A DNA stretch of 44,176 nucleotides from Pseudomonas syringae pv. cilantro (GCF_001293775.1 NZ_LGLN01000010.1:99737-143912), one strand, 5' to 3'. Positions 32,548 to 44,132 are shown, counted from the first letter of the stretch. Made by a program: numbers and translations. The notes: generated by a model not told the origin, from the letters alone.

Positions 32548-33192
32548 TCAGCGCGTGCCGAAGACCACCATGGTCTTGCCTTTGACGTTGACCAGGCTTT
32601 GTTCTTCCAGAGCCTTGAGCACACGCCCGACCATCTCCCTTGAACAGCCCACGATGCGGCCGATTTCCTGGCGGGTGATCTTGATCTGCATGCCGTCAGG
32701 GTGCGTCATGGCGTCGGGCTGCTTGCACAGGTCGAGCAAGGTGCGGGCCACGCGCCCGGTGACATCCAGAAAAGCCAGATCGCCTACCTTGCGCGTGGTG
32801 TTGCGCAAACGTTCAGCCATCTGGCTGCCCAATGCATAGAGAATGTCCGGTTCCTGGCAGGCCAGCTCGCGAAACGTGTCGTAAGGGATCTCCGCTACTT
32901 CGCACTCGGTTTTGGCGCGCACCCACGCGCTACGCATTGACTCATGCCCCGGCAGTTCGAACAGACCCAGCTCACCGAAGAAATCCCCGCTGTTGAGATA
33001 GGCAACGATCATCTCGCGTCGTTCGTCATCCTCGATGAGTACCGTGACCGACCCTTTGAGAATGATGAACAACGAGGCCGAGCGTTCGCCCGCGTTGATG
33101 ATGTTGCTTTTCGCGGCACAACGGCGACGTTCGGCATGCGGCAGCAGCTTCTCCAGAATGCTCGTTTTGGGTGTAAACGTTATCGCGACCAT
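32548..33192 (-). CDS. vfr: cAMP-binding global regulator Vfr (CRP family)
   Basis: 214-aa transcription factor of the CRP family. The cyclic-nucleotide domain has [11 protein letters not shown] and [16 protein letters not shown], and the C-terminal helix-turn-helix is [20 protein letters not shown]. Length and sequence fit Pseudomonas Vfr, which controls virulence, quorum sensing and carbon response. Start 33192 has GGAAG 8 nt upstream. A 14-bp inverted repeat lies 36 bp upstream. Confidence 0.93.
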   Translation of the reverse strand: MVAITFTPKTSILEKLLPHAERRRCAAKSNIINAGERSASLFIILKGSVTVLIEDDERREMIVAYLNSGDFFGELGLFELPGHESMRSAWVRAKTECEVAEIPYDTFRELACQEPDILYALGSQMAERLRNTTRKVGDLAFLDVTGRVARTLLDLCKQPDAMTHPDGMQIKITRQEIGRIVGCSREMVGRVLKALEEQSLVNVKGKTMVVFGTR

Positions 33193-33227
33193 GCGTGACT
33201 TCCGAAATAAGACTATGGCCAAATGGC

Positions 33228-33241
33228 ATACCTGTAGGTAT
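33228..33241. promoter_or_regulatory. inverted repeat upstream of vfr
   Basis: ATACC-TGTA-GGTAT is a perfect 5-bp inverted repeat in the vfr promoter region. It is not a CRP half-site pair (TGTGA/TCACA). It may be an operator for an unknown factor. Confidence 0.3.
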
Positions 33242-33401
33242 CGGCTGCCGGTGGGTTCTCCGCAGCTTTTCAATACCGGGAAGGCATGATTTGCGAATAT
33301 TCCTACACGTTTTCCCCGAATAGCATTTTTGCAGACGCCTCAGGCCATGCCCTGACGCTGTGCTAAGCTGGCGCCCCCTTTTTTACACTGGAGTCTTGGC
33401 G

Positions 33402-33824
33402 ATGAAGGCACGCATCCAATGGGCTGGCGAAGCCATGTTCCTCGGCGAGTCCGGCAGCGGTCACGTGGTGGTCATGGACGGCCCGCCGGAAAGTGGCGGG
33501 CGCAATCTGGGCGTGCGTCCGATGGAAATGGTGCTGATCGGCCTGGGTGGCTGCAGCAACTATGACGTGGTCAGCATTCTCAAGAAGTCGCGCCAGCCGA
33601 TCGAAAGTTGCGAAGCCTTTCTTGAGGCCGAGCGCGCGGACGAAGATCCGAAAGTGTTCACCAAGATACATTTGCACTTCGTCGTCAAAGGCCGTGGCCT
33701 CAAGGAAGCGCAAGTCAAACGTGCCATCGAACTGTCTGCGGAGAAGTATTGCTCGGCGTCGATCATGCTCGGAAACGCCGGCGTGAAGATCACCCACGAT
33801 TATGAAATTGTCGAACTGGGCTGA
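33402..33824 (+). CDS. OsmC/Ohr-family peroxiredoxin-like protein
   Basis: 140-aa cytosolic protein of the OsmC family. The paired redox cysteines are Cys51 (GLGGCSNYDVV) and Cys117 (KYCSASIML). Members reduce organic hydroperoxides or related thiol substrates; the subfamily here (YhfA-like) is not well characterised. GGAG precedes ATG 33402 by about 9 nt. Divergent from vfr. Confidence 0.85.
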   Translation: MKARIQWAGEAMFLGESGSGHVVVMDGPPESGGRNLGVRPMEMVLIGLGGCSNYDVVSILKKSRQPIESCEAFLEAERADEDPKVFTKIHLHFVVKGRGLKEAQVKRAIELSAEKYCSASIMLGNAGVKITHDYEIVELG

Positions 33825-33852
33825 GCGCCAGACATCCAACGATCATAAAAAC

Positions 33853-33904
33853 GGCGCACACTCTGGCAGACGGCTTCGGACGTCTGCATAATGCGCCACT
33901 TTTT
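33853..33904 (+). terminator. two-tier hairpin terminator after the OsmC-like gene
   Basis: The outer stem GGCGCA / TGCGCC (33853-33858 with 33892-33897) encloses the inner stem GCAGACG / CGTCTGC (33866-33872 with 33881-33887), followed by ACTTTTT. It is 29 nt past the stop codon. It could also be the 3' end of a small RNA; the remaining 160 nt to speD show no gene. Confidence 0.6.
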
Positions 33905-34066
33905 CAGGGCGCAGCGTGCATTGGTTTTCTGCTGGCAGCCCGAACAGACAACCAAAATCGCCAACGCGAAGAGGTGTTAACCGTCCTACGCAGATGAGCC
34001 GGGCTCACCTGACGGGCATGCTTGATCACGCGGCTGGCGCCGCACCCATATAGAGAGTTTTTAACG

Positions 34067-34861
34067 GTGAAAAGCAAACTCAAGCTCCACGGGTTCAATA
34101 ACCTGACAAAGACCTTGAGCTTCAACATTTACGACATCTGCTATGCGGAAACCCCGCAGGACCAGCAGGCGTACGTCGAGTACATCAATAGTGTGTACGA
34201 CGCAGAACGCCTGACGCGGATTCTGACTGATGTTGTCGATATCATTGGTGCCAATATCCTGAACATTGCGCGTCAGGATTACGATCCACAAGGTGCCAGT
34301 GTGACCATTCTGATCTCCGAGCAGCCGGTGACGCCTACCGAAAGCCAGATCGAAGAGTCGCCAGGTCCACTGCCGGAAACCATCCTGGCCCATCTGGACA
34401 AGAGCCACATCACGGTGCATACCTATCCGGAAATTCACCCGGTCGACGGTATTGCCACGTTCCGGGTAGACATCGATGTGTCGACCTGTGGCGTCATTTC
34501 ACCGCTCAAGGCGCTGAACTACCTGATTCACAAGTTCGAGTCGGACATCGTCACCGTCGATTATCGCGTGCGCGGTTTCACCCGTGACGTGGAAGGCAAG
34601 AAGCATTTCATCGATCACGAAATCAACTCGATCCAGAATTACCTCTCCGAAGACACGCGCAACGGTTACCAGATGACCGACGTGAACGTGTACCAGGAAA
34701 ACCTGTTCCACACCAAAATGCTGCTCAAGCAATTCGAACTGGATAACTACCTGTTTGGCGATGCCACCAGCAACTTGTCTGCCGAACAGCGTGAACAAGT
34801 GACCGCGAAGGTCAAACACGAAATGCTGGAAATCTTCTACGGCCGTAACGTAGCGGTTTAA
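34067..34861 (+). CDS. speD: S-adenosylmethionine decarboxylase proenzyme
   Basis: Makes decarboxylated SAM, the aminopropyl donor for spermidine. 264 aa, normal for the gammaproteobacterial class. The proenzyme self-cleaves before Ser113 ([13 protein letters not shown]), which becomes the pyruvoyl group. [17 protein letters not shown] and [12 protein letters not shown] are also conserved. The start is GTG 34067, giving the family N-terminus [16 protein letters not shown]; no ATG fits. The window also holds a polyamine-type importer at its left end. Confidence 0.95.
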
Positions 34862-34879
34862 ACCCGGATTTCGGATATG

Positions 34880-34908
34880 AAAAAGGCGCCTCTCGCAGGC
34901 GCCTTTTT
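34880..34908. terminator. bidirectional terminator between speD and coq7
   Basis: AAAAAGGCGCCT-CTCGC-AGGCGCCTTTTT works on both strands and separates the convergent genes. Confidence 0.9.
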
Positions 34909-34921
34909 CGTTCTTGCTGCT

Positions 34922-35569
34922 TCAGATGCGATAGGTGGACTTGGTCATGACCTTGGCCAGAATACTCATGCCGAATTTGACCGGGGCCGGAAAGCGAAAG
35001 CCTCCTGCTTCGAGCGCGGATTCGGCGTGGTGTTCTTCATCGCTGAGCATCTGCTCCAGAATCGCCCGGGACTTGCCATCTTCGGTCGGCAGTTGTTCCA
35101 GGTGTTCGCTCAGGTGTTTGCAGACCTGATCTTCTGTTGCAGCAACGAACCCGAGGCTGACCCGGTCGCTGATGATCCCGGCGACTGCGCCCATCCCGAA
35201 GGACAGACCGTAAAACAGCGGGTTCAGCACGCTGGTGTGGCTGCCAAGCTGATGAATGCGCTGTTCGCACCAGACCAGATGATCGATTTCTTCTTCGGCC
35301 GCATGCTCCATGGCCTTGCGGACCTTGGGCAGCTTCGCGGTCAGCGCCTGGCCTTGATACAGCGCCTGTGCGCAGACCTCGCCGGTATGGTTGATACGCA
35401 TCATGCCTGCGACATGCCGGGCGTCTGCCTCGCTCATCTTTTGATCGGGCTGGACGACTGCCGGGGACGGACGCCGTGCGTGGGCGCTCGACGGCAGCAG
35501 CGTGCGCATTGCGCTGTCGGCTTGCAGTAACAGACGGTCGATAGGGGAATATTGACGTTCGGTAGCCAT
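34922..35569 (-). CDS. coq7: demethoxyubiquinone hydroxylase
   Basis: Di-iron hydroxylase (215 aa) in ubiquinone synthesis, adding the last hydroxyl group at the membrane. Metal ligands are in [38 protein letters not shown] and [18 protein letters not shown] lies 7 nt upstream of ATG 35569. A start 21 nt further upstream is open but unlikely. Confidence 0.93.
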   Translation of the reverse strand: MATERQYSPIDRLLLQADSAMRTLLPSSAHARRPSPAVVQPDQKMSEADARHVAGMMRINHTGEVCAQALYQGQALTAKLPKVRKAMEHAAEEEIDHLVWCEQRIHQLGSHTSVLNPLFYGLSFGMGAVAGIISDRVSLGFVAATEDQVCKHLSEHLEQLPTEDGKSRAILEQMLSDEEHHAESALEAGGFRFPAPVKFGMSILAKVMTKSTYRI

Positions 35570-35693
35570 GGGCACCTCCGGAAGAACCATGCGGGCAGTT
35601 TACCCGAATTGGCGTGGGGCGGCTGGGCCTGTGTCAGCCGGCCAGCGATCTTCAGGATCAGCCAGTCGGGTGACTCTCGTGGCGATTTCTCGA

Positions 35694-36032
35694 TCAGCCC
35701 GGTGGCCAGTTCATCTGACGCTGACCCAGCACGTGCATGTGAATGTGATAGACGGTCTGGCCGCCCGACTCATTGCAGTTCATGACCACGCGGAAGCCGT
35801 CTTCACACCCCAGCTCGAGGGCCAGCCGTTGCGCTGTGAACAGAATGTGGCCCGCCAGGCCTTTGTCTTCTTCGGTCAGGTCATTGAGGGTACGAATCGG
35901 CTTTTTCGGGATCACCAGAAAATGCACGGGTGCCTGTGGAGCAATATCGTGAAAGGCCAATACCTGATCATCTTCGTAGATGATCTTCGCCGGAATTTCC
36001 CGATTGATGATTTTGGTGAACAAAGTATCCAC
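35694..36032 (-). CDS. HIT-family nucleotide-binding hydrolase (HinT-like)
   Basis: 112-aa histidine triad protein that hydrolyses adenosine 5'-phosphoramidates. The triad HIHMH is at residues 96-100, with His98 the likely nucleophile. The start is GTG 36032 with AAGGAG 9 nt upstream. Length is typical. Confidence 0.92.
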   Translation of the reverse strand: MDTLFTKIINREIPAKIIYEDDQVLAFHDIAPQAPVHFLVIPKKPIRTLNDLTEEDKGLAGHILFTAQRLALELGCEDGFRVVMNCNESGGQTVYHIHMHVLGQRQMNWPPG

Positions 36033-36125
36033 AGCCGTTTGCTCCTTGTCGGTTGATGGGGGACGCAGCTTACTGCCGTGATCCCGAGTGTACTGCGCGA
36101 GACATGGCTCGCCCAGCGACCTTGG

Positions 36126-36902
36126 TCAGCGCGGGCAGAACTTCTTATTGATGTAACCGCTGATCTGGCGGGCCAGCCAGCGCGAAACCAGGCGCGGGCT
36201 GAGGGTCCAGAACCTGTTGCTGAGGCCTGGAATGATGATTGCCCGGTTTTTTGCCAGCGCCCTGACGGTGTACAGCGCCACCTCTTCAGGGCTCATCAGG
36301 TTATCGCCGTTCACCTGCAATTGCGCAGTACGGAAGAACGCCGTTCTGGTCGGGCCCGGGCACAATACCGAGACTTTGACGCCGGCCTTTTTCACTTCTT
36401 CACGCAGGCCCTCGGAAAAGTGCAGCACATACGCTTTGCTTGCGTAGTAGGTGCTCATCCATGGCCCCGGCTGGAAAGCTGCGACCGACGCGACATTGAG
36501 TATCTGTCCGCCGCCCTGGATAGCCATCAGATTGCCGACGGTGTGGCACAAGCGTGTGAGCGCGAGGATATTGAGGTCAATCAGGTCCTGCTCGACGCCC
36601 CAGTCCTGAGCCAGAAACGGCCCGCAGGTGCCGATGCCGGCGGCGTTGACCAGCAGGTCGATCTGGTGGGCACCGTCTTCCAGCTCCAGTAGAAAACCCG
36701 AGAGTCGCAGCGGCTCGCCCAGATCGCATGCGCGAATCAGCACCTCGACGCCAAAGCGCTGAGTGAATTCCAGTGCAATCGTTTCCAGCAAGTCACGCTG
36801 GCGGGCAACCAGAATCAGGTTGCGACCACGACGTGCCAGCGCCTCGGCCATGGCCAGGCCAATGCCACTGGAAGCGCCGGTGATCAGGGCGTAACGGGTC
36901 AT
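36126..36902 (-). CDS. short-chain dehydrogenase/reductase
   Basis: 258-aa classical SDR. The NAD(P) motif is TGASSGIG (residues 8-15), with NAAGIG and the catalytic YxxxK in STYYASKAYVL. Substrate unknown; the DltE/YqjQ-like SDR group is a fair guess. Start 36902 has GGAG about 7 nt upstream. Confidence 0.88.
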   Translation of the reverse strand: MTRYALITGASSGIGLAMAEALARRGRNLILVARQRDLLETIALEFTQRFGVEVLIRACDLGEPLRLSGFLLELEDGAHQIDLLVNAAGIGTCGPFLAQDWGVEQDLIDLNILALTRLCHTVGNLMAIQGGGQILNVASVAAFQPGPWMSTYYASKAYVLHFSEGLREEVKKAGVKVSVLCPGPTRTAFFRTAQLQVNGDNLMSPEEVALYTVRALAKNRAIIIPGLSNRFWTLSPRLVSRWLARQISGYINKKFCPR

Positions 36903-36953
36903 GCATTTCTCCATTGAGCCTGTGCGCCCGGCCGTTCGCCGGGCGGCAGCAGT

Positions 36954-37886
36954 TTATTGCTTGTCGTTCTGGTCGTTGGACTCTTCATTGACATCATCAG
37001 GAGCGCTCAAGGCACTATCAGTGTCTTCCTGATCATCGTAAGGCAGGGTTTGTTCGTACTCGTCGGTCTTGAGCGCGAGCTCTTCTTTGGCCAGGTTTGC
37101 GATGCCGAAATAGATGCTGGCGACCGTGATCACTGGAATCATGGCAATCCACACCACCGCGAGAAACTTCACGCCACGTGTGTTGGGCGGCGGCGGTGGG
37201 CCGTACTGGTTCGGACCTTGTGTGCCGGGCAGCACCATGATCAGGAACGGAAACAAGGTGCCTACGAACGGTACGAGGTTCAGCAGCAGGAGCCAGCCTG
37301 ACCAACCCAGGTCGTGTAGTCTCTGCACGCCGATCATCACGCCGATGGTGATAAACGCGATCACTAATACTGCGATCAACAAGCCGCCGCCGACCAGCGA
37401 CCCGTTCATGACCGTCAGGGCCACCGAGAGCAGGACGATCAGCGTGACGCACTGAACCATGCTCCACGCCAGAAAACGCAGGCGGCCGATGCGGCCGTGA
37501 GTGGTGAAAACTTTGAGCGTGGAATGCCCGTACTCCTCGCTGCCGACCTGCGCCTTGGGCGGCGCGTAGGGCGATGCAGTTTGCGGCGCAAGCTTGTCGG
37601 CCGCCCAGGCGTTGGCGGGCGTGGTGACCTCATCCAGCGTGAGGCTGATGGCCTGGTCGGGTTCTATACGCGCTTCGACGCCCGCGTTTTTCAACGCGGC
37701 GATATAGCGTTCGGCTTCCGTATGCACCAGCCCGCGCTTGAGGGTCACGGGTGTGCCGCTGAACAGCTTCTCCACCGCCGCCGCATCGCTTTTGAACAAT
37801 CCGGCCACATTGGCTTTTGCGGCTTCAGGCTCTACGCCGTCACGCACCTGCCCTTCAAACATGATCTTGAAGAGGGTTTCGGTCAT
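36954..37886 (-). CDS. DUF805 membrane protein with N-terminal soluble domain
   Basis: 310-aa protein. Residues 1-85 resemble small regulatory or protein-interaction domains (FKIMFEGQVRDGVEPEAAKA, VEKLFSGTPVTLKRGL). Residues about 130-245 are a DUF805 membrane region with four hydrophobic helices and the RLHDLGWSGW signature. The tail is acidic and rich in D, E and N. Function unknown. AAGGAAG precedes ATG 37886. Confidence 0.82.
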   Translation of the reverse strand: MTETLFKIMFEGQVRDGVEPEAAKANVAGLFKSDAAAVEKLFSGTPVTLKRGLVHTEAERYIAALKNAGVEARIEPDQAISLTLDEVTTPANAWAADKLAPQTASPYAPPKAQVGSEEYGHSTLKVFTTHGRIGRLRFLAWSMVQCVTLIVLLSVALTVMNGSLVGGGLLIAVLVIAFITIGVMIGVQRLHDLGWSGWLLLLNLVPFVGTLFPFLIMVLPGTQGPNQYGPPPPPNTRGVKFLAVVWIAMIPVITVASIYFGIANLAKEELALKTDEYEQTLPYDDQEDTDSALSAPDDVNEESNDQNDKQ

Positions 37887-37974
37887 ACAGGGCTTCCTTG
37901 TCTTGAGTGGGGAACGGAGGGACGCCTACGCGCGGGCGTCCTTTCGTGTCTGATAAAGGCAGAGTGCAGGTCGG

Positions 37975-38403
37975 TCAGAACGGTTTGACGATGACCAGAA
38001 TGACCACCGCAATCAGAATCAGCACCGGGATTTCGTTGAACCAGCGATAAAACACATGGCTGCGGCCATTTTCGCCACGGGCAAAGCGTTTCATCTGCGC
38101 ACCGCACACATGGTGATAGCCTATCAACAGGAAAACCAGCGTCAGCTTCACGTGCATCCAGCCCTGGCTGAAATAACCGCTAGGGTCGAAGCTGATCAGC
38201 CAGCCGCCGAAGATCAGCGTGGCGATCATCGCCGGTGTCATGATGCCGCGGTACAGTTTGCGCTCCATGATGATGAAACGGTCACGGCTGACGGTGTCCT
38301 CGCTCATCGAGTGGTAGACAAACAGTCTTGGTAGATAGAACAGGGCTGCAAACCAGCAGACCATCGAGATCACGTGCAGCGCTTTGATCCATAAATAGAG
38401 CAT
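37975..38403 (-). CDS. hemJ: protoporphyrinogen oxidase HemJ
   Basis: 142-aa membrane protein of the HemJ/CopD-like family, oxidising protoporphyrinogen IX in haem synthesis. Four helices are visible, with conserved His10 in KALHVISMVCWFA and FYLPRLFVYH, and Lys/Arg in MERKLYRGIMTPAM. Divergent from argC (133-bp gap). Confidence 0.9.
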   Translation of the reverse strand: MLYLWIKALHVISMVCWFAALFYLPRLFVYHSMSEDTVSRDRFIIMERKLYRGIMTPAMIATLIFGGWLISFDPSGYFSQGWMHVKLTLVFLLIGYHHVCGAQMKRFARGENGRSHVFYRWFNEIPVLILIAVVILVIVKPF

Positions 38404-38536
38404 TTTTGATTATTCCCAGGTTCACGGTGGCCGAATAGTAGTGTCTTGTGCGCCCTTACGTCACGTTGTCGGTTGTCGCAGAGGTCGTAGGCTCCTATTA
38501 TCGACCGCTTTCCAGTTGTTTCGTTGAGGGCAGGTT

Positions 38537-39571
38537 ATGGTCAAGGTCGGTATCGTCGGCGGCACGGGTTACACCGGAGTCGAGCTGCTGCGTCTGTTGG
38601 CACAGCATCCGCAGGCAGAAGTGGTGGTGATTACCTCTCGCTCGGAGGCCGGTCTGCCAGTCGCCGACATGTACCCGAACCTGCGAGGCCATTACGACGG
38701 CCTGGCGTTCAGCGTGCCGGATGTCAAAACCCTGGGGGCCTGTGATGTGGTGTTCTTCGCTACGCCCCACGGTGTTGCTCACGCCCTGGCGGGTGAGCTG
38801 CTTGCGGCAGGCACCAGGGTCATCGACCTGTCTGCCGATTTCCGTTTGCAGGATCCGGTCGAGTGGTCCAAATGGTACGGTCAGCCTCATGGTGCACCGG
38901 AGCTGCTGCAAGACGCGGTCTACGGGCTGCCGGAAGTCAATCGCGAGCAGATTCGGAACGCGCGTTTGATTGCGGTGCCGGGTTGCTATCCAACGGCTAC
39001 CCAACTGGGCTTTCTGCCGTTGCTTGAGGCGGGTATTGCCGACAAAACTCGCCTGATAGCCGACTGTAAGTCTGGCGTGAGCGGTGCAGGGCGCGGGTTG
39101 AGCATTGGCTCGCTGTACTCGGAGGCCAACGAAAGCTTCAAGGCCTATGCCGTAAAAGGTCACCGCCACTTGCCTGAAATCACCCAAGGGCTGCGTCGCG
39201 CAGCGGGTGGCGATGTCGGCCTGACCTTCGTTCCGCATCTGGTACCGATGATCCGCGGCATCCACTCCACGCTTTACGCAACGGTTGCTGATCGCTCGGT
39301 AGACCTGCAAGCCCTGTTCGAGAAGCGCTATGCCGACGAGCCGTTTGTAGACGTGATGCCTGCGGGCAGCCATCCAGAGACTCGCAGTGTGCGCGGTGCC
39401 AACGTTTGCCGAATCGCTGTGCATCGTCCGCAGGATGGCGATCTGGTGGTGGTGCTCTCGGTCATCGATAACCTGGTCAAGGGTGCGTCGGGGCAGGCGG
39501 TTCAAAACATGAACATCCTGTTCGGCCTGGACGAGCGCGCCGGGTTGTCTCATGCGGGGATGATGCCTTAG
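38537..39571 (+). CDS. argC: N-acetyl-gamma-glutamyl-phosphate reductase
   Basis: 344-aa enzyme of arginine synthesis. NADP motif [18 protein letters not shown], catalytic Cys150 in [21 protein letters not shown], and His in [15 protein letters not shown] 38537 fits the family start. Confidence 0.96.
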   Translation: MVKVGIVGGTGYTGVELLRLLAQHPQAEVVVITSRSEAGLPVADMYPNLRGHYDGLAFSVPDVKTLGACDVVFFATPHGVAHALAGELLAAGTRVIDLSADFRLQDPVEWSKWYGQPHGAPELLQDAVYGLPEVNREQIRNARLIAVPGCYPTATQLGFLPLLEAGIADKTRLIADCKSGVSGAGRGLSIGSLYSEANESFKAYAVKGHRHLPEITQGLRRAAGGDVGLTFVPHLVPMIRGIHSTLYATVADRSVDLQALFEKRYADEPFVDVMPAGSHPETRSVRGANVCRIAVHRPQDGDLVVVLSVIDNLVKGASGQAVQNMNILFGLDERAGLSHAGMMP

Positions 39572-39576
39572 AGGGG

Positions 39577-39652
39577 CAGCTTCAAGTGACAAGCTTCAAG
39601 CTTCAAGATAAAGGCGAGTTGGCCCATGCTCTTTGTAGCTTGTAGCTGCTCC
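39577..39652. repeat. AGCTTCAAGC-type repeat, second cluster
   Basis: GCAGCTTCAAG...ACAAGCTTCAAGC and the distal TTGTAGCTTGTAGCTGC are inverted relatives that fold into a long imperfect hairpin. Related to 4677-4765. It fills most of the argC-erpA gap and may end argC. Confidence 0.6.
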
Positions 39653-39738
39653 CAACCAAATAGTTGACCGTTTTTCTGGGAGAAGCGGATAATGCCGTCA
39701 TTACGCATTACGACGGCTAACGCCGGGAGATATCTGAC

Positions 39739-40089
39739 ATGAGTGTTGAATCCTTCACGCCTACGGCTTTGGAATTCACCCCAAATGCAGCGCACAAGGT
39801 GAAAACCCTGGTCGATGAAGAGGGCAATGATCGCCTTAAACTGCGTGTGTTCGTTACAGGCGGTGGTTGCTCGGGTTTTCAGTACGGCTTCACGTTCGAT
39901 GAAGATGTGGCAGACGACGATACGATCGTCGAGCGCGAGGGCGTGAGCCTGGTGGTCGATCCGATGAGCTTCCAGTATCTGGCGGGCGCTGAAGTGGACT
40001 ATCAGGAAGGGCTGGAGGGTTCGCGGTTCGTGATCAAGAACCCGAATGCTTCCACGACCTGTGGTTGCGGTTCCTCGTTTTCGATCTGA
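39739..40089 (+). CDS. erpA: iron-sulfur cluster insertion protein ErpA
   Basis: 116-aa A-type carrier delivering Fe-S clusters to target enzymes. Cluster ligands are Cys44 in GGGCSGFQY and Cys108 and Cys110 in TTCGCGSSF. Length normal. Confidence 0.95.
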   Translation: MSVESFTPTALEFTPNAAHKVKTLVDEEGNDRLKLRVFVTGGGCSGFQYGFTFDEDVADDDTIVEREGVSLVVDPMSFQYLAGAEVDYQEGLEGSRFVIKNPNASTTCGCGSSFSI

Positions 40090-40120
40090 ACAGACCACTG
40101 CGAACACGTTTCTGAAAACA

Positions 40121-40149
40121 AAAAAACGCCGCTCATTGAGCGGCGTTTT
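40121..40149. terminator. bidirectional terminator between erpA and anmK
   Basis: AAAACGCCGCTC-ATT-GAGCGGCGTTTT gives a 12-bp palindrome functional on both strands between convergent genes. Confidence 0.9.
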
Positions 40150-40165
40150 GCGTTCAGGCATCAGG

Positions 40166-41263
<1,098 letters not shown>

Positions 41264-42688
41264 TTACCTTTTATTGGAGGCCAGCGTGGTGGCCTTTTCC
41301 TGATCCATGCGCGCCATTAACGGCTGGCTTTGCTGCATGAAGCGCTGTTTTTCGGATTTGGCGATCGGATCCGCCATCGGAAGCTTCTGACCCAGCGGGT
41401 CTACGTGCACGCCATTGACCTGAAATTCATAGTGCAAATGCGGGCCAGTCGACAAGCCGGTGGTTCCAATATAGCCGATCACCTGGCCTTGCTTCACAGA
41501 ACTGCCGGTTTGCACGCCTTTGGCGAAGCCTTGCATGTGACCATACAGCGTGCGGTAGGTGTCGCCGTGCTGGATGATGACTGTGTTGCCGTAACCGCCA
41601 CGACGTCCTGCCAGCAGGACCTTGCCGTCGCCGGTTGCCTTGATGGGTGTGCCGCGTGGCGCCGCATAGTCGACACCTTTGTGCGCGCGGATCTTGTTCA
41701 GGATCGGGTGTTTGCGCCCCATCGAGAACATCGAGCTGATGCGGGCGAAGTCAACCGGTGTGCGGATGAAGGCCTTGCGCATGCTGTTGCCATCGGCGGT
41801 GTAATAATTGGTCGTGCCTTGTTTACTTGTATAGCGGACGGCCGTGTAAGTCTTGCCGCGGTTTGTGAAACGCGCTGCCAGAATGTTGCCGGTGCCGACG
41901 TTCTTGCCGTTGACCACTTTCTGCTCGTACACCACATCAAACTCGTCACCCTTGCGGATGTCCTGAGCGAAATCAACGTCGTAGCCAAAGATATTGGCCA
42001 TGTCCATCGTCATGCTGTGGCTCAACCCGGCGCGCTGGGCTGACTGCGACAGAGAACTGTTGATCACCCCGTGTACATAGGCGTTACGCACGTTGGGCTT
42101 GCTGATTTCGCGATTGAATGCGTATCCGGTCGCTGTCTTCGACAGGCTGATGGTTTCGACTTCGCTGAGTTTGGTGTGCAGTTGCTTGAGCTGGCCGTCC
42201 GGTGTCATCTCGAACTGGAAGGTCTGACCATTCTGCAGCTTGCTGAATTGCCTGGCTTGCTTGTCACTGGCCAGTACTTCATGAACTGTGGCGGCCGGAA
42301 GGCCGACCTTTTCGAACAGCGTCGACAAGGTGTCACCTTTGCTGACGGTGACTTCCCGGTGCAGCGGATCCTTGATTGCGGCAGGTGCCGGTTTTTCTGT
42401 TACAGGCTGTGCCGCGGCGGTGTCCTGAGCCTGATCTTCGGTGGCGTCGATCTGGGCAAATGGCGATTCAGCGGTTTCAGGTGTGGCTTGAGTGGCGTCT
42501 GGAGCGTCTTGGTCTTGTACGTCCTGATCTGGCATCTCCAGATCAAGGGCAAGGTTCGTTCGTTTGGCTTCGACTTCGCTTGAAGGAAAAACCAGGAGAG
42601 CCAGGCTCAACAACGCGGCAATGCCGCTTGCAGCGAGCAGGTGACTCTTCGGATAAAGCGGGGGCGCTTTAGGCGGTGTGTCTTTCAT
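41264..42688 (-). CDS. M23 peptidoglycan DD-endopeptidase (MepM-like)
   Basis: 474-aa membrane-anchored enzyme that cuts peptide cross-links. A transmembrane helix sits at residues about 18-35. An acidic Gln/Asp-rich linker follows, then a LysM/OapA-like region (VSKGDTLSTLFEKVGL) near residue 115. The LytM peptidase domain has zinc ligands His336 and Asp340 in HKGVDY and His417-x-His419 in GPHLHYEF. Complete active site. It precedes anmK by 3 nt and is divergent from tyrS. Confidence 0.92.
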   Translation of the reverse strand: MKDTPPKAPPLYPKSHLLAASGIAALLSLALLVFPSSEVEAKRTNLALDLEMPDQDVQDQDAPDATQATPETAESPFAQIDATEDQAQDTAAAQPVTEKPAPAAIKDPLHREVTVSKGDTLSTLFEKVGLPAATVHEVLASDKQARQFSKLQNGQTFQFEMTPDGQLKQLHTKLSEVETISLSKTATGYAFNREISKPNVRNAYVHGVINSSLSQSAQRAGLSHSMTMDMANIFGYDVDFAQDIRKGDEFDVVYEQKVVNGKNVGTGNILAARFTNRGKTYTAVRYTSKQGTTNYYTADGNSMRKAFIRTPVDFARISSMFSMGRKHPILNKIRAHKGVDYAAPRGTPIKATGDGKVLLAGRRGGYGNTVIIQHGDTYRTLYGHMQGFAKGVQTGSSVKQGQVIGYIGTTGLSTGPHLHYEFQVNGVHVDPLGQKLPMADPIAKSEKQRFMQQSQPLMARMDQEKATTLASNKR

Positions 42689-42889
42689 AGGTAATTTGAC
42701 TTTGAAAAAGGTGAAATGGAAAAGATGAATGACATGATGAAGATGAAATAACTGTATAAAATATAACCAAAACCTGCTCGAAGCAACCCTTCCTGCGGAT
42801 CAGTGCCTGATTCGCGGGCGAACGCTGGGCAAAACTTGTAATTGGGCTCTGATCTTGTAAGGTTGAGCCCCTTTGAATTGGGGGCTGAA

Positions 42890-44101
42890 ATGAAGTCGGT
42901 TGAAGAACAGCTGACGCTGATCAAGCGCGGTGCGGATGAACTCCTGGTTGAGGCTGAACTGGTCGAGAAACTGAAGCGTGGCCAACCGCTACGTATCAAG
43001 GCTGGTTTCGATCCGACGGCACCCGACCTGCATCTGGGCCATACCGTCCTTATTAACAAGCTGCGCCAGTTCCAGGATCTTGGGCATCAGGTCATCTTCC
43101 TGATTGGCGATTTCACCGGGATGATCGGTGATCCCAGCGGCAAGAGTGCCACGCGTCCGCCGCTCACCCGTGAGCAGGTTCTCGACTACGCCGAGACCTA
43201 CAAGTCTCAGGTCTTCAAGATTCTCGATCCGGCCAGGACCGAAGTGGCTTTCAACTCGACGTGGATGGACAAGCTCAGCCCCGCTGACTTCATTCGTCTC
43301 TCCTCGCAATACACCGTTGCGCGAATGCTCGAGCGTGACGACTTCGACAAGCGCTATAAAAGCAACCAGTCCATCGCCATCCACGAATTCCTGTATCCGC
43401 TGGTGCAGGGTTACGACTCGGTCGCTTTGAAAGCTGACGTCGAGCTGGGTGGTACCGATCAGAAATTCAACCTGCTGATGGGGCGCGAACTTCAGCGCTC
43501 TTACGGGCAGGAGCCGCAGTGCATTCTGACCATGCCGTTGCTGGAAGGGCTGGATGGCGTGAAGAAGATGTCCAAGTCGCTGGGCAACTATGTCGGCATT
43601 CAGGAAGCGCCAGGCATTATGTACAGCAAGCTGGTCTCGATCCCCGATTCCCTGATGTGGCGCTACTTCGAACTGTTGAGCTTCCGCTCGATGGAAGAGA
43701 TCGATGGCTTCAAGGCTGATTGCGACGCGGGTGCCAATCCGCGTGATATCAAGATCAAGCTGGCTGAAGAGTTGGTGGCGCGCTTCCATGGTGAAGAAGC
43801 TGCGGCCAATGCGCACCGTTCTGCGGGTAACCGTATGAAGGAGGGGGAGCTGCCGGCTGATCTGCCGGAGATATCGGTAACGGCGGCTGAAGACATGCCA
43901 ATCTCGGCTGTCCTTAATAAAGCCGGGTTGGTAAAGAATGCGGCGGTTGCGCGTGATCTGCTGGCTTCTGGCGGTGTACGTATAGATGGTGAGGTTGTTG
44001 ATCGTGGGTTTGTCTTCAAGCTGAGTGCTACTCATGTCTGCCAGGCAGGCAAGAAGGCTTTCGGGCGCGTTACCCTGGTTTCTGAAGAAAGTTCAAAATA
44101 A
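42890..44101 (+). CDS. tyrS: tyrosyl-tRNA synthetase
   Basis: 403-aa class-I synthetase charging tRNA-Tyr. HIGH-type motif HLGH (residues 48-51), KMSKS at 226-230, and a C-terminal S4 RNA-binding domain ([20 protein letters not shown]). ATG 42890 gives the family start; an in-frame codon at 42842 adds unconserved residues. The 201-bp gap upstream includes an AT-rich stretch near 42730-42770, a likely promoter. Confidence 0.95.
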   Translation: MKSVEEQLTLIKRGADELLVEAELVEKLKRGQPLRIKAGFDPTAPDLHLGHTVLINKLRQFQDLGHQVIFLIGDFTGMIGDPSGKSATRPPLTREQVLDYAETYKSQVFKILDPARTEVAFNSTWMDKLSPADFIRLSSQYTVARMLERDDFDKRYKSNQSIAIHEFLYPLVQGYDSVALKADVELGGTDQKFNLLMGRELQRSYGQEPQCILTMPLLEGLDGVKKMSKSLGNYVGIQEAPGIMYSKLVSIPDSLMWRYFELLSFRSMEEIDGFKADCDAGANPRDIKIKLAEELVARFHGEEAAANAHRSAGNRMKEGELPADLPEISVTAAEDMPISAVLNKAGLVKNAAVARDLLASGGVRIDGEVVDRGFVFKLSATHVCQAGKKAFGRVTLVSEESSK

Positions 44102-44104
44102 CGG

Positions 44105-44132
44105 TTGACGCGCTCTGTGATGTGTCTATAAT
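44105..44132 (+). promoter_or_regulatory. strong sigma-70 promoter, probably of an rRNA operon
   Basis: TTGACG (44105-44110), a 16-bp spacer and TATAAT (44127-44132) are near-consensus. The A-rich 3' end of tyrS could be an UP element, and the discriminator TCGCCCCA is GC-rich as in stringently controlled rrn promoters. The rRNA genes would lie just beyond the window. Confidence 0.75.
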
